The notes: generated by a model not told the origin, from the letters alone. 64,000 nucleotides of DNA from Aliisedimentitalea scapharcae (GCF_045277565.1 NZ_CP123584.1:1860001-1924000); one strand, 5' to 3'. Numbered from the stretch's first letter, positions 8,076-17,169 are shown. Numbers and translations are program-made.

Positions 8076-9062
8076 ATGAAAAAGCTACTGAACGGAGCAG
8101 CGTTGGCGCTGGCCCTGGCAGCCGGTCCCGCATTGGCCGCTGATGAGGTGAAACTGCAGTTGCAGTGGGTGACCCAGGCACAGTTCGCCGGATATTATGT
8201 GGCACTGGACAAGGGATTTTATGGCGAGGAAGATCTGGATGTGACGATCCTGCCGGGTGGTCCGGACATTGCCCCGCCGCAGGTTCTGGCCGGTGGCGGC
8301 GCGGATGTCATGTTGAACTGGATGCCGTCGGCGTTGGCCGCGCGGGAAAAGGGGCTGCCGGTGGTGAACATCGCCCAGCCGTTCAAGACATCCGGGTTGA
8401 TGCTGACCTGCTGGAAAGACACCGGCATCACCAGCCCGCAGGATTTCAAGGGCAAGACCATCGGGGTGTGGTTCTTTGGCAATGAATATCCGTTCCTGAG
8501 CTGGATGAGCCAGGAAGGTATTCCCACCGACGGGGGCGATGATGGCGTGACCGTGTTGAAACAGGGGTTCAACGTCGATCCGCTGTTGCAGCGTCAGGCC
8601 GATTGTATTTCCACCATGACCTATAATGAATTTGGTCAGGTGCTGGATTCCGGTGTCAGCGAAGACGAGCTGGTGACCTTTAAATACGAGGAACAGGGCG
8701 TGGCCACGTTGGAAGACGGCATCTATGCGCTGGAAGAAAACCTGAAGGATCCGGCCTTCCAGGACAAGATGGTGCGGTTTGTGCGCGCGTCGATGAAGGG
8801 CTGGAAATACGCCGAGGCGAACCCGGATGAAGCGGCCGAAATCGTGTTGGACAATGATGCCTCAGGGGCCCAGACCGAAGCGCATCAAAAGCGCATGATG
8901 GGCGAAATTGCCAAGCTGACCGCGGGCAGCAACGGCACGCTGGATCCGGCCGATTTTGATCGCACGGTCAACACGCTGCTGGGTGGTGGGTCCGACCCTG
9001 TGATCACCAAAAAGCCGGAAGGTGCCTGGACCCATGCGATCACCGACAAAGCGCTGAACTAA
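8076..9062 (+). CDS. NMT1/ThiY-type periplasmic substrate-binding protein
   Basis: Periplasmic receptor of the importer. The 328-residue precursor has a clear signal peptide (about residues 1-21, ending ALA-A). Its mature start KLQLQWVTQAQFAGYYVALDKGFY is the hallmark of the NMT1/THI5-like family (ThiY, RibY and relatives), which bind pyrimidine or flavin precursors. The ribosome site is AAGGAG. It is the last gene of the left operon, directly before a terminator. Context with preA, hydC and hydA supports uptake of pyrimidines or related cyclic ureides; thiamine precursor uptake is the alternative. Confidence 0.88.
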   Translation: MKKLLNGAALALALAAGPALAADEVKLQLQWVTQAQFAGYYVALDKGFYGEEDLDVTILPGGPDIAPPQVLAGGGADVMLNWMPSALAAREKGLPVVNIAQPFKTSGLMLTCWKDTGITSPQDFKGKTIGVWFFGNEYPFLSWMSQEGIPTDGGDDGVTVLKQGFNVDPLLQRQADCISTMTYNEFGQVLDSGVSEDELVTFKYEEQGVATLEDGIYALEENLKDPAFQDKMVRFVRASMKGWKYAEANPDEAAEIVLDNDASGAQTEAHQKRMMGEIAKLTAGSNGTLDPADFDRTVNTLLGGGSDPVITKKPEGAWTHAITDKALN

Positions 9063-9098
9063 GCTCATAATCTCAGGAGAAACCTGGGGAGTGGGGAG

Positions 9099-9135
9099 AC
9101 CCGGTGGGCCGTTGTGGCCCGCCGGGTTTCTTTTT
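9099..9135 (+). terminator. Rho-independent terminator of the pyrimidine/transport operon
   Basis: A stem of ACCCGG-T-GGGCC (9099-9110) and GGCCC-G-CCGGGT (9116-9127) with loop GTTGT runs directly into TTTCTTTTT. It ends the plus-strand operon immediately before the convergent sulfotransferase gene. Confidence 0.9.
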
Positions 9136-9141
9136 GCAATC

Positions 9142-10026
9142 TCAGACGCTGCCCCATTCCAGCCAGCGACGATGGTCGCCAGGCAACAGGTCGGACATGC
9201 GGGCGTCATAGGCGGCCAACTCGGCCTCTGACAATTTGCCCTCCCATTTGTTGGACGACGCGCTGTCAAAGAAGTCTGCATCGTTGCTCCAGATGCCTTG
9301 TCCGGCAGATGGGGTGAACCGATGGGCGTTTGCCTTCATGTTGTCAAAGGTGGCGGCCTGGATCAGGTGTTGCATCAAGGCGGGCGGATGGGTGATCGAA
9401 ATATGCGCGCTGATCCGGGCAAAAGTGGCCGGCAGGTCCCGCAACATGTCGGCGTAATGCAGGCGCAACAGGTTGTCAGCAGGTTCCATTGCACGGGTGG
9501 TGCGGTAGTGATCGACAATGGACGACAGGCTGGCGGCTTCGACGAAATCATCATTCAGGAAAACGCCGAATCCTTCGGAGGGGTCCTGGGAAAAATATTC
9601 ATTTGGGAAAAAGGCTTGGCTGATTTCCTTGATCTGGTTTGCGGCGTGTTTGCGAAAGGAGAAATAGACATCGATCGGATGCCTGTAGACGGTGATGTAT
9701 CGCAGGTCGTCCCACATGGGAATGCCGTCCAGCGGAGTATGGGATTTGACGTGACGGCGATGGGTCTGGGCGTTCAGGCGCCCCATGACTTCGTCCAGGT
9801 CGCGGATGCTGAAATCGATCCAGGGTGATTTCATAGAGGTCTCTGCATCCACGTGCGGATCTCCGGAAATCAGCAGGGCCAGAATGCTCTGTGTCCAGGT
9901 TGTTCCTGATTTTGGCGGCGTCGTGACAACGATATCCCCGATGCGGGGCTGAAAGGCGTTCCATCTGGCACCATCGGTGAAATTGCCGGAAAAGCATCGG
10001 GCGGCGGGTCTGGTTGGTTTGAGCAT
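9142..10026 (-). CDS. Sulfotransferase family protein
   Basis: Predicted cytoplasmic enzyme that transfers a sulfuryl group from PAPS to an unknown acceptor. The 294-residue protein has the 5'-phosphosulfate loop PKSGTTW (38-44), a likely catalytic His in RRHVKSHTPLD, the 3'-phosphate-binding stretch YRHPIDVYFSF, and a C-terminal region typical of Sulfotransfer_1 proteins. The start ATG at 10024-10026 gives a normal family N-terminus. It stands alone between a terminator and the divergent tupA gene, so context does not reveal the substrate. Many Roseobacter genomes carry such stand-alone enzymes. Confidence 0.85.
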   Translation of the reverse strand: MLKPTRPAARCFSGNFTDGARWNAFQPRIGDIVVTTPPKSGTTWTQSILALLISGDPHVDAETSMKSPWIDFSIRDLDEVMGRLNAQTHRRHVKSHTPLDGIPMWDDLRYITVYRHPIDVYFSFRKHAANQIKEISQAFFPNEYFSQDPSEGFGVFLNDDFVEAASLSSIVDHYRTTRAMEPADNLLRLHYADMLRDLPATFARISAHISITHPPALMQHLIQAATFDNMKANAHRFTPSAGQGIWSNDADFFDSASSNKWEGKLSEAELAAYDARMSDLLPGDHRRWLEWGSV

Positions 10027-10289
10027 ATAGGCACCTTCTGTTTCGGTGATCTGTCGCAGGAGTGTGCCGGAACAGGAGGGCCAGATCTATCCTGTTGTCG
10101 TCTGGGGGGGGCGGTGGGGACAGACATCTTGCACCGGCTGGGGCAGGCCAAGGTGGCTGTGCGCGTCAAATTGTGGACCCAAGTCGGAAGCTGGTCTGCG
10201 CTTGTCGTGTTTGCCGCCTGATCGTATTGAAAGGACATGAGATAATTGGGCTGGATTATTGACGTATCGAGCATTTGAGGAGACGGAAA

Positions 10290-11108
10290 ATGATGAAAAC
10301 CTGGGGATGTGCTGCGCTGGCTGGTGCGATCATTTCGATGTGTTCGCCCAGTTGGGCGGGCGAAGAGTTCATTGTGGTGCAATCCACCACGTCGACGCAG
10401 AATTCGGGGCTTCTGGATGCGATTCTGCCCGGATTTCAGGATGACACCGGGATCGAGGTGCGTGTGGTTGCCGTTGGCACGGGCCAGGCGATCAAGAATG
10501 CGACCCAGGGGGACGGGGATGTTCTGTTGGTGCACGCCAAACCCGCCGAAGAGACATTTGTGGCAGAGGGGTGGGGCGTGCAGCGGTTTGACGTGATGTA
10601 CAATGATTTTGTGCTGGTCGGGCCGGGTGCAGATCCGGCGGGGATCAAGGGCGGATCGGATATCGTCACGGCCCTGACTGCTGTGGCCACCGCCCAGGCA
10701 CCATTTGCGTCGCGCGGGGATGACAGCGGCACCCACAAGGCCGAGCTGCGCCATTGGGGCGCGGCGGGCGTTGATGTGGCCGCGGCCTCGGGCAGCTGGT
10801 ACCGCGAAACCGGATCGGGCATGGGGCGCACGCTGAACATCGCGTCGGGCATGGATGCCTATGCGCTGACCGATCGGGCCACCTGGATTGCCTTTGCCAA
10901 CAAGGGCGACCTGGAGATTCTGGTTCAGGGCGATACGCGCCTGTTCAACCAATATGGCGTCATTCTGGTGAACCCGGACAAACACCCATCCGTCAAGGCC
11001 CAAGCCGGGCAGACGTTCATCGACTGGCTGATCGGGCCCGATGGGCAGGCGGCGATTGCCGGCTATCAGCTGGACGGGCAGCAGCTGTTTTTTCCCAACG
11101 CCAAATAG
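10290..11108 (+). CDS. tupA: Tungstate-binding periplasmic protein, TupA type
   Basis: Periplasmic receptor for tungstate (possibly molybdate). The precursor has a signal peptide of about 23 residues (MMKTWG...SWA-GEE). The mature start carries the TupA signature TTSTQNSGLLDAILP followed by TGIEVRVVAVGTGQA, and later SRGDDSGTHKAEL, which are oxyanion-binding segments in the family. I chose the first of two tandem ATGs (10290), preceded by GAGGAG; a TTG further upstream would add five residues. No tupB or tupC follows: the next genes are DUF6494 and mrp, and a terminator intervenes. The protein is therefore orphaned from its permease and ATPase in this window. Confidence 0.9.
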   Translation: MMKTWGCAALAGAIISMCSPSWAGEEFIVVQSTTSTQNSGLLDAILPGFQDDTGIEVRVVAVGTGQAIKNATQGDGDVLLVHAKPAEETFVAEGWGVQRFDVMYNDFVLVGPGADPAGIKGGSDIVTALTAVATAQAPFASRGDDSGTHKAELRHWGAAGVDVAAASGSWYRETGSGMGRTLNIASGMDAYALTDRATWIAFANKGDLEILVQGDTRLFNQYGVILVNPDKHPSVKAQAGQTFIDWLIGPDGQAAIAGYQLDGQQLFFPNAK

Positions 11109-11114
11109 GCGGCA

Positions 11115-11194
11115 GCCAGGGCGGGACACCCGGTTTCCGCCCTGGCATCCGATCTGTGGGGCCGGTTGGATCACAAACTGTGATCCGGCCCTTT
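11115..11194 (+). terminator. Tandem hairpins / terminator after tupA
   Basis: The first stem is a perfect 10 bp (11115-11124 with 11137-11146). The second is GGATCACA-AAC-TGTGATCC (11168-11186) enclosed by GGGCC (11159-11163) and GGCCC (11187-11191), followed by TTT. Together they probably end tupA transcription before the DUF6494-mrp unit. Confidence 0.7.
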
Positions 11195-11308
11195 GCGGGG
11201 GTGGTTCTTTTGGTCGGGGTCGGGCAAAAAGAGCGCCAACCGCAAGTGGACTTTCCCCAACGGACCCCCACATTGCGACCTGAAGCAGCAAACCGAAAGG
11301 ACCAGCCG

Positions 11309-11506
11309 ATGAGCGACGGTTACAACATGTCGATGCGCAAATTTCTAAAACAGGTCGGGGTAACCAGCCAGCAGGCGATCGAAAACGCGCTGCGCGATGC
11401 CGGGGACACGGGGAGCAAAAGCTTTGAGGCCAAAGTGGTTCTGACCATTGACGGGCTCGAGCTGGAACATGTGGTGACAGGGACCATCAAGGATGACACA
11501 GAATGA
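11309..11506 (+). CDS. DUF6494 family small protein
   Basis: A 65-residue acidic soluble protein beginning MSDGYNMSMRKFLKQVGVTS. It is predicted to fold as helices followed by beta strands (KVVLTIDGLELEHVVTG). It matches my memory of the DUF6494 family that precedes mrp/apbC in Rhodobacteraceae. The ATG at 11309 follows GAAAGG; frames further upstream run through the terminator and were dropped. Its stop overlaps the mrp start by four bases (ATGA), which indicates translational coupling and suggests a role linked to Fe-S carrier function. The biochemical function is unknown. Confidence 0.8.
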   Translation: MSDGYNMSMRKFLKQVGVTSQQAIENALRDAGDTGSKSFEAKVVLTIDGLELEHVVTGTIKDDTE

Positions 11507-12570
11507 GCGTGCGTGAGGCCGTGCTTGCCAATCTGGGCAAGATCACCGACCCGATTTCGGGCAAGGACATTGTCAGCGCCGGTGTGGTGCGGGCCCTGAA
11601 TGTCGAAGGCGACACGGTGCGCTTTGTTCTGGAAATCGACCCGAAACATGCGGATCAGATGGAAGCCGTGCGGGCCACCGCGCAACAGGCCGCCGAAATG
11701 GTGCCCGGCGTGGCCAAAGTGTCGGCGTTGTTGACCGCGCATTCGCAAAAGGCCCCGCCGCCGGATCTGAAACCCAAGGCAAAACCGGCCGCGCCGCAGG
11801 GCCCCCAGGCGGTGCCTGGTGTGGGTCGGATCATCCTGGTGGCGTCGGGCAAGGGTGGGGTGGGGAAATCCACCGTTGCGTCGAATCTGGCGGCCGCGCT
11901 GGCAGCGCAGGGGCGCAAGGTCGGTCTGTTGGATGCCGATATCTATGGCCCGTCACAGCCGCGCATGATGGGCGTGTCGGGGCGACCGGCCAGCCCGGAT
12001 GGCAAAACCATCCTGCCGCTGCGCAACCATGGTGTGACCGTGATGTCGCTGGGTCTGATGATGGAGGAAGGTCAGGCGGTCGTCTGGCGGGGTCCGATGC
12101 TGATGGGGGCGCTGCAGCAGATGCTGATGCAGGTGCAATGGGGGGATCTGGATGTGCTGGTGATCGACCTGCCGCCGGGCACCGGTGACGTGCAGCTGAC
12201 GCTGGCCCAGAAATTTGCGATTGACGGTGCGATCATTGTCTCGACGCCGCAGGATGTGGCGCTGTTGGACGCGCGCAAGGGGATCGACATGTTCCGCCAG
12301 ACCAAGGTGCCGATCCTTGGGATGATCGAAAACATGTCCACCCACGTCTGTTCGAACTGCGGACACGAAGAACACATCTTTGGTCATGGCGGTGTCGCCG
12401 CCGAGGCCGAAAAGCTGGGTGCGCCATTGTTGGCCGAAATCCCGCTGCATCTGGATGTGCGTCTGGCCGGGGACGGGGGCGTTCCGATCGTGGTCAGCCA
12501 ACCCGACAGCAAACAGGCCGAAGCGTTTTATGACGTGGCCCGGGCGCTGGTTGGACAGGGCGTGGCCTGA
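11503..12570 (+). CDS. apbC: Iron-sulfur cluster carrier protein Mrp/ApbC
   Basis: P-loop ATPase that carries a 4Fe-4S cluster to target apoproteins in the cytoplasm. The 355-residue protein has an N-terminal MIP18/DUF59-like domain (about 1-85), a Pro/Lys/Ala-rich linker (about 88-105), the deviant Walker A GKGGVGKS (116-123), a switch motif DADIYGPSQPRM, DLPPGTGD, and the cluster-binding CxxC pair Cys283 and Cys286 (CSNC). The length is normal for the DUF59-fused form. It is coupled to the DUF6494 gene by a 4-base overlap. Confidence 0.95.
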   Translation: MSVREAVLANLGKITDPISGKDIVSAGVVRALNVEGDTVRFVLEIDPKHADQMEAVRATAQQAAEMVPGVAKVSALLTAHSQKAPPPDLKPKAKPAAPQGPQAVPGVGRIILVASGKGGVGKSTVASNLAAALAAQGRKVGLLDADIYGPSQPRMMGVSGRPASPDGKTILPLRNHGVTVMSLGLMMEEGQAVVWRGPMLMGALQQMLMQVQWGDLDVLVIDLPPGTGDVQLTLAQKFAIDGAIIVSTPQDVALLDARKGIDMFRQTKVPILGMIENMSTHVCSNCGHEEHIFGHGGVAAEAEKLGAPLLAEIPLHLDVRLAGDGGVPIVVSQPDSKQAEAFYDVARALVGQGVA

Positions 12571-12623
12571 CCGGCAAAGATTGGTGGATCCGGGGTGCGC
12601 GCGCAGGCAAGGCCGCCGCGCGC

Positions 12624-12640
12624 CCTGGGTGCGCCCCAGG
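12624..12640. terminator. Possible hairpin between apbC and flavin reductase
   Basis: CCTGGG (12624-12629) pairs with CCCAGG (12635-12640) over a 5-nt loop between two convergent genes. There is no T tract, so terminator function is uncertain. Confidence 0.35.
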
Positions 12641-12684
12641 TCTGTTCCAAGAGGATTTGGGCCAGACGCGGTCCGGGTGGGCGG

Positions 12685-13185
12685 TTATCCCTGACCCAGA
12701 AACCCGCCGTATTGCCCGCGTTTGAACATCAGCCCCTGTCCGGGACGGGATGTGGTCAACAACACTTCTCCCACCAGGATCGAATGATCACCGGCGTCGT
12801 GGCGGGCGTGTTTGCGACAGTCGAACCGGGCCAGACACCCGGGCAGGATCGGTTGGCCCTGGGCGTTCTTTTGCCAGGGGGTCGATGAAAAATCATGACC
12901 ATTGCGGGAAAAATGCACCGCCAGATCCTGTTGATCCTCGGCCATGACATGCAGGGCGAAATGCGGAGCCATGACAAAGGCGTCGTGGCGCAGCGACGCG
13001 CGCGCCGGGCACCACAGGATCAGCGGCGGGGACATCGACACCGACGCAAAGCTGTTCACGGTCATCGCCAGCGGGCCGCTGTCGGTCATCGTGGTGACGA
13101 CGGTGACACCGGTGCCGAAACACCCCAACGCATCGCGATAGGCGCGGGCCGTTTCAGGGCCGGGAACAAAGCTGGTTTCGGTCAT
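12685..13185 (-). CDS. Flavin reductase-like FMN-binding protein
   Basis: A 166-residue single-domain protein of the flavin_reduct family, which reduces free FMN or FAD with NAD(P)H for partner monooxygenases. Key segments are GCFGTGVTVVTT, the flavin-contact stretch MTVNSFASVSMSPPLILWCPA, and the closing GDHSILVGEVL with a conserved GDH. The ATG at 13183-13185 fits the family start. No partner monooxygenase is adjacent, so it may serve a distant enzyme. The gene follows the exonuclease gene on the same strand after 90 bp. Confidence 0.85.
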   Translation of the reverse strand: MTETSFVPGPETARAYRDALGCFGTGVTVVTTMTDSGPLAMTVNSFASVSMSPPLILWCPARASLRHDAFVMAPHFALHVMAEDQQDLAVHFSRNGHDFSSTPWQKNAQGQPILPGCLARFDCRKHARHDAGDHSILVGEVLLTTSRPGQGLMFKRGQYGGFLGQG

Positions 13186-13275
13186 GCGCGCGTGCCCTTG
13201 CTGGATCTGCCGCGTTGAGGTGCCACGCCAGCCGCGATTTGTCCACCGTCTGTTTTGCCCTTTGACCGGCGCGGA

Positions 13276-14685
13276 TCAGTTCAGATCTTCGAGCAGACGC
13301 CCATGTTTGCGGGTCTGTTCGATCACGTCACCAAAGGTCGCCAACCCACGGGCCTGCAGCATGGGCAGCATCTTGCACAGAACTTCGGCTGTGGCCTGCG
13401 CATCCCCCAGCGCCGTATGGCGCAGATGGTCGGGGATGGTCACGTCCAGACGGTCACACAGCGCATCCAGCGTGTGGGTTTCAGAGGCCCCGAACAACAC
13501 GGCGCTGAGCAGGACGGTGTCCAGGATCGGATGGTCCCAGGTGACGCCGGTTTTTTGCGCGTGGCGACGCAGGAACGCCATGTCAAAAGGGGCGTTATGC
13601 GCAACAATCACCGCATCGGTCGCAAACTGGTGAAAGGTTCGCGCGACGGCAAAGATGTCCGGCGCACCCTGCACCATATGATCGGACACCCCATGCACAC
13701 GGGTTGACGCTGCTGGAATCGCGATACCGGGATCGACCAGCGTATTGATGATTTCACCGTCGATGATCCGGCCCTTGAGCACCCGCACGGCGCCCAGCTG
13801 AACGACTTCGTCCTTGTGCGGCAGCAACCCGGTTGTTTCGGAATCAAACACCACGAAGCACAGATCGGCCAGGGCGCGATCCTCAAAGGCGGCGTCGCCG
13901 GGGGTGTCGAGCAGATCAAAGTCATAGACCAGCGGGCGCGCCGCGTCCGGCGCGATCTGTGCATGTGCGCTGTCAAAGGTCATCATGTATCCGCCGGCCT
14001 CGCCCAGAGGCTTGAGCCGCAGATCATAGCTTTGTTGTCCGGTCGCCCCCGTCACACGACAGCTGACCTCCAACCCGGTTTTCATCATGCGCGCATGGCC
14101 GGATTCGAGCCCGGTCCGATCCAGATAGTCAAACAGCGAGGCATTCAGCCGGGGGTGGGCGATCTGGGCCAGCACTTCGGCGGATTGCCCGTCATACAGC
14201 ACGATCTGATGGCTGGGGCTGACCAGAACCATGGCCACCGGGATTTCGGTGAGCAGCGCGGTCAACCGGGCCTTGTCCTGGGCCAGCCGGGCGGTTTCCT
14301 GAGCCACGGTCTGCGCCGTGGACAGGGTGGTCTCGCTCAGCTGTCCGGCCAGCCCGGCGGCCGCCGGGGCCAGATCGCCCAGATACCGGGCGGCCTGGAG
14401 GTCCATGTCATTGCTGACACCGGCGTGGGCGCGCGCGCGCATTTCCGAAGCCAGGCGTTCGATGGGCTTTGCAACGTTTTCATCAAAGAGTAGCCAGATC
14501 CCGGCGCATAGCGCCAAAATCGCAAAGCAGCTGAGCAAGCCGCTGAACACAAATGGATCCAGCAGCGCAGGCTGACCGGCGCGGGCATAGCCGATCCACA
14601 AAGCACCGGTCACGAGACCCACACCGCCCAGAGCCAGCAAACAGAAAAACAGGAAAATTCTCAAACGCAAACTCAGCCGGGTCAT
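13276..14685 (-). CDS. Membrane-anchored DnaQ-like 3'-5' exonuclease with PAS-like domain
   Basis: A 469-residue protein whose N-terminus holds two membrane helices (about 8-30 and 45-67), a HAMP-like/coiled-coil linker (about 70-145) and a PAS-like sensor segment (about 145-240). The C-terminal DEDDh exonuclease domain has FDSETTG (Asp281, Glu283), HNAPFD (Asp368) and HTALGD (His423, Asp428). All catalytic residues are present. This domain mix is known from genes next to acetate symporters in several proteobacteria, where the function is unclear. It is 3 bp downstream of the small membrane gene and at the end of the acetate module. A signalling nuclease at the membrane is an inference. Confidence 0.85.
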   Translation of the reverse strand: MTRLSLRLRIFLFFCLLALGGVGLVTGALWIGYARAGQPALLDPFVFSGLLSCFAILALCAGIWLLFDENVAKPIERLASEMRARAHAGVSNDMDLQAARYLGDLAPAAAGLAGQLSETTLSTAQTVAQETARLAQDKARLTALLTEIPVAMVLVSPSHQIVLYDGQSAEVLAQIAHPRLNASLFDYLDRTGLESGHARMMKTGLEVSCRVTGATGQQSYDLRLKPLGEAGGYMMTFDSAHAQIAPDAARPLVYDFDLLDTPGDAAFEDRALADLCFVVFDSETTGLLPHKDEVVQLGAVRVLKGRIIDGEIINTLVDPGIAIPAASTRVHGVSDHMVQGAPDIFAVARTFHQFATDAVIVAHNAPFDMAFLRRHAQKTGVTWDHPILDTVLLSAVLFGASETHTLDALCDRLDVTIPDHLRHTALGDAQATAEVLCKMLPMLQARGLATFGDVIEQTRKHGRLLEDLN

Positions 14686-14688
14686 GGG

Positions 14689-15210
14689 TTACTCCCGCGA
14701 ACAGATGGTGGTCAGGATGGTGTCATCGGCATCGGCCTGAACCCAATCGGCGTTGGTGACACGCCCGTCTGCATCAAATTCGGCATCTGGGGGCAACAGC
14801 GCCCGGCGATGGCTGTCGCAATCCATCACCACCGGGAGTTTGTTGACCGGGGCCCAGCGGCCAAAGAAGTAGAGTTCGGCCAGGCGTTGACCGGGCAGGG
14901 CGGCGTTGTCCTGAATGCTGGCCATGTCCACCGCGGCAAACCGGTTCACATAGGGCACGACCTGGGTCCAGGGGCGGTACCAGCTGGTGTGTTCGACCGT
15001 TTCGGCCACCACCAGGCCATCGGGCAACCCGTCGACGGTGCGCGCATACCAGCCGTATTCGCTGGTGACTGTGGCGATGATCATGCCCAGACCTGCGCCC
15101 ACCGGCGCGGCCCAGCGGGGCAGGCGGCCGCCGGTCAGTTTGTTCAGCAACATCACCACGCCCGCCACGGCAAAGCCGGCAAAGATCACGCCTATCAATT
15201 CCAGAAACAT
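14689..15210 (-). CDS. Conserved membrane-anchored protein of the acetate module
   Basis: A 173-residue protein with two N-terminal hydrophobic segments (about 4-20 and 33-48), then a soluble, probably periplasmic, domain with WYRPWTQVVPYVNRF and a CDSHRR motif. No characterised family is recognised. It lies 3 bp upstream of the exonuclease gene and downstream of the DUF294 gene on the same strand, so it is probably co-transcribed with them and may share their envelope-associated role. Confidence 0.65.
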   Translation of the reverse strand: MFLELIGVIFAGFAVAGVVMLLNKLTGGRLPRWAAPVGAGLGMIIATVTSEYGWYARTVDGLPDGLVVAETVEHTSWYRPWTQVVPYVNRFAAVDMASIQDNAALPGQRLAELYFFGRWAPVNKLPVVMDCDSHRRALLPPDAEFDADGRVTNADWVQADADDTILTTICSRE

Positions 15211-15250
15211 TGCTCTGCTTCCTCCCGTTGCTGCAAGAGAAGGCGTCCGC

Positions 15251-15307
15251 CTTCATCTCGCTATAAAAACTCTTGTCCCTTGTCCGACAGGGGCTGCTTG
15301 CAGCCCC
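15251..15307 (-). repeat. Dispersed intergenic repeat, copy D (reverse)
   Basis: In reverse orientation the tail reads AGTTTTTATAGCGAGATGAA (within 15251-15273). It is preceded by a perfect 8-bp hairpin GGGGCTGC-TT-GCAGCCCC (15290-15307). The hairpin may also act as terminator for the DUF294 gene upstream on the minus strand. Confidence 0.6.
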
Positions 15308-15345
15308 GTTGGGGGTGGCTCCCTCAGGGGCCATCGGCGCTGGTG

Positions 15346-17169
15346 TCAGCCCAGCATACCCTTGCCGTGGCCCACAGCCGATTGCATTGTCTTGACCACC
15401 ACAAAGGCATCGCGCAAGTGGCTGCGTTCGAAATCCGACAGATCCGACGGCGGCAGAAAATTGTCCGGGGCCTGAGCGGATTTGACCTGGGCGGCCTGAT
15501 GTTCCAGCCGGGTTTCGGCGATCAGGTCATAGGCATCCAACAGATCACGCCCCCCCGACGGGCTGAGCACGCCGGCGGCTTCGGCGGCGACCAGACGGGC
15601 GCGGGTGTTGGCCTCGGGCAATTTGCCCTGCAGCGCATAGATCCGCCCCAGGTCCACCACTGGCACCACGCCATTGTGTTTCAGATCCAGCGTATTGCGG
15701 TGTTCGCCCGAGCGGATCGTGGCAAAGCCGCGCAGCAGGCCCAGAGGCGGCGTGTGTTTCAACGAGTTGGACACCATATGGGCCACAAAGATCGAATTCT
15801 TGGACGCTGCTGCGAGGGTGTCGGCCTGCATGTCTTCGAACAGCGAAAAGGCCCCGCCAATGGGACGCAGGTCAAACATGACGCTGGCCAGCATCTGGGC
15901 TTCGGGGCTGGGTTTGGCGATCCAGCCGCGGAAATAGTCCTTCCAGGTGCGGACCGGCTGACACCATTGCGGGTTGGTCGCCATCATGTCGCCGGGGCAA
16001 TAGAAATACCCGCAGACATCCAGCCCGTCACAGACGAATTTTGCCAGGTTGCGGAAATAGGGCATGTCGTCTTCGGTCACGGCGTCATCCAGAAACAGGC
16101 AATTGTCCTGATCGGAAACGCCGGTCTGTTCCTGTCGCCCCTGGGATCCGCAGGCCAGCCACAGATAGCGCACCGGGGGCGGGCCGAATTGGGCCTCGGC
16201 CAGGGCCAGCAGGCGGCGGGTGGCGGTGTCGGCGATGTCGGTGATCAGGCGGGTGACGACTTCGTGGCGGCTGCCGCCTGCCACCAGCTGCACCAGCAGG
16301 CGGGGGATTTCGGCGGTGACCTTGGCCATCTCTTCGGCGGTGGTGGCGCGGGATATCGCGCTGACCAATTCGGCCGAGCTGACCGCCTGAAAGCGGGTCA
16401 GGTCGGTCTGGGTGACGATGCCGACCAGCTTGCCGCCTTCGACGATCGGAATATGGCCGATGTGGCGCTCCATCATGGCGTGCAACACGTCCGAGCCAAT
16501 GGAATTGGGGGCCAGCGTCAGTGGATCGGCTGTCATGACATCCGAGATCGGGGTGTCGATGGAACGGCCTTCGGCCAGGATCTTGCCGGTCAGGTCGCGG
16601 GTGGTGACGATGCCCTTCAGCCGGTCCTCATCGGTGATGCAGAGCGAGGAAATGCGCCAGTCCCGCATCAGCTTGGCCGCGGCCCGGACGGTGGTATCGG
16701 GGGCGCAGGTCACGGGGCGGCGGGCCATGAAGCTGTCCACTTGGGTGGTGGCCAATTCGTCGCCTTGCGCCGGTTCGCTGCGGCGGCGGTCAAAGAATTT
16801 GGCGACCTTGGGCTGGCTTTTCATCAGGGCGCGGAAATCCGCCTTGGGGAGCAGCAACAGGACAGAAGGCTGGGTGGCCACGGCCGAGGTCACGGCAATG
16901 CCGCCCCGTGTCAGGCCACGTTCGCCAAAGGAGTTGCGCGCGCCCAGGATCGACACGGGCATGTTGTTTTCATCGCTGACCTCGATTTCGCCGTGGTGCA
17001 CCAGATAGAGCCCGGCCAGCTCGTCCCCCAATGCATAGACCTGATCGCCGGGCGCGACTTCGACCAGATCAAAGCAGGGGGCGAGAGTGTCCAGAACATC
17101 GGCCGACAGGCTGTCATAGGGATGAACAGAGGCCAGGAAACGGGTCAGGTCAGTCGTGGAAAGGGGCAT
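15346..17169 (-). CDS. cNMP-binding / CBS / DUF294 nucleotidyltransferase-like signalling protein
   Basis: A 607-residue cytoplasmic protein with, in order, a cyclic-nucleotide-binding-like domain (about 15-130), a CBS pair (about 150-265), a GlnD-like nucleotidyltransferase domain with the GS...SDQDN motif (LACGSQGRQEQTGVSDQDN, about 335-355) and a DUF294 C-terminal helical domain. The catalytic GS and DxD-type residues are kept, so it may transfer a nucleotide to a partner. The same architecture is regularly found with ActP-like symporters and acs, suggesting control of acetate uptake or activation. That role is inferred from gene neighbourhood. Confidence 0.88.
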   Translation of the reverse strand: MPLSTTDLTRFLASVHPYDSLSADVLDTLAPCFDLVEVAPGDQVYALGDELAGLYLVHHGEIEVSDENNMPVSILGARNSFGERGLTRGGIAVTSAVATQPSVLLLLPKADFRALMKSQPKVAKFFDRRRSEPAQGDELATTQVDSFMARRPVTCAPDTTVRAAAKLMRDWRISSLCITDEDRLKGIVTTRDLTGKILAEGRSIDTPISDVMTADPLTLAPNSIGSDVLHAMMERHIGHIPIVEGGKLVGIVTQTDLTRFQAVSSAELVSAISRATTAEEMAKVTAEIPRLLVQLVAGGSRHEVVTRLITDIADTATRRLLALAEAQFGPPPVRYLWLACGSQGRQEQTGVSDQDNCLFLDDAVTEDDMPYFRNLAKFVCDGLDVCGYFYCPGDMMATNPQWCQPVRTWKDYFRGWIAKPSPEAQMLASVMFDLRPIGGAFSLFEDMQADTLAAASKNSIFVAHMVSNSLKHTPPLGLLRGFATIRSGEHRNTLDLKHNGVVPVVDLGRIYALQGKLPEANTRARLVAAEAAGVLSPSGGRDLLDAYDLIAETRLEHQAAQVKSAQAPDNFLPPSDLSDFERSHLRDAFVVVKTMQSAVGHGKGMLG

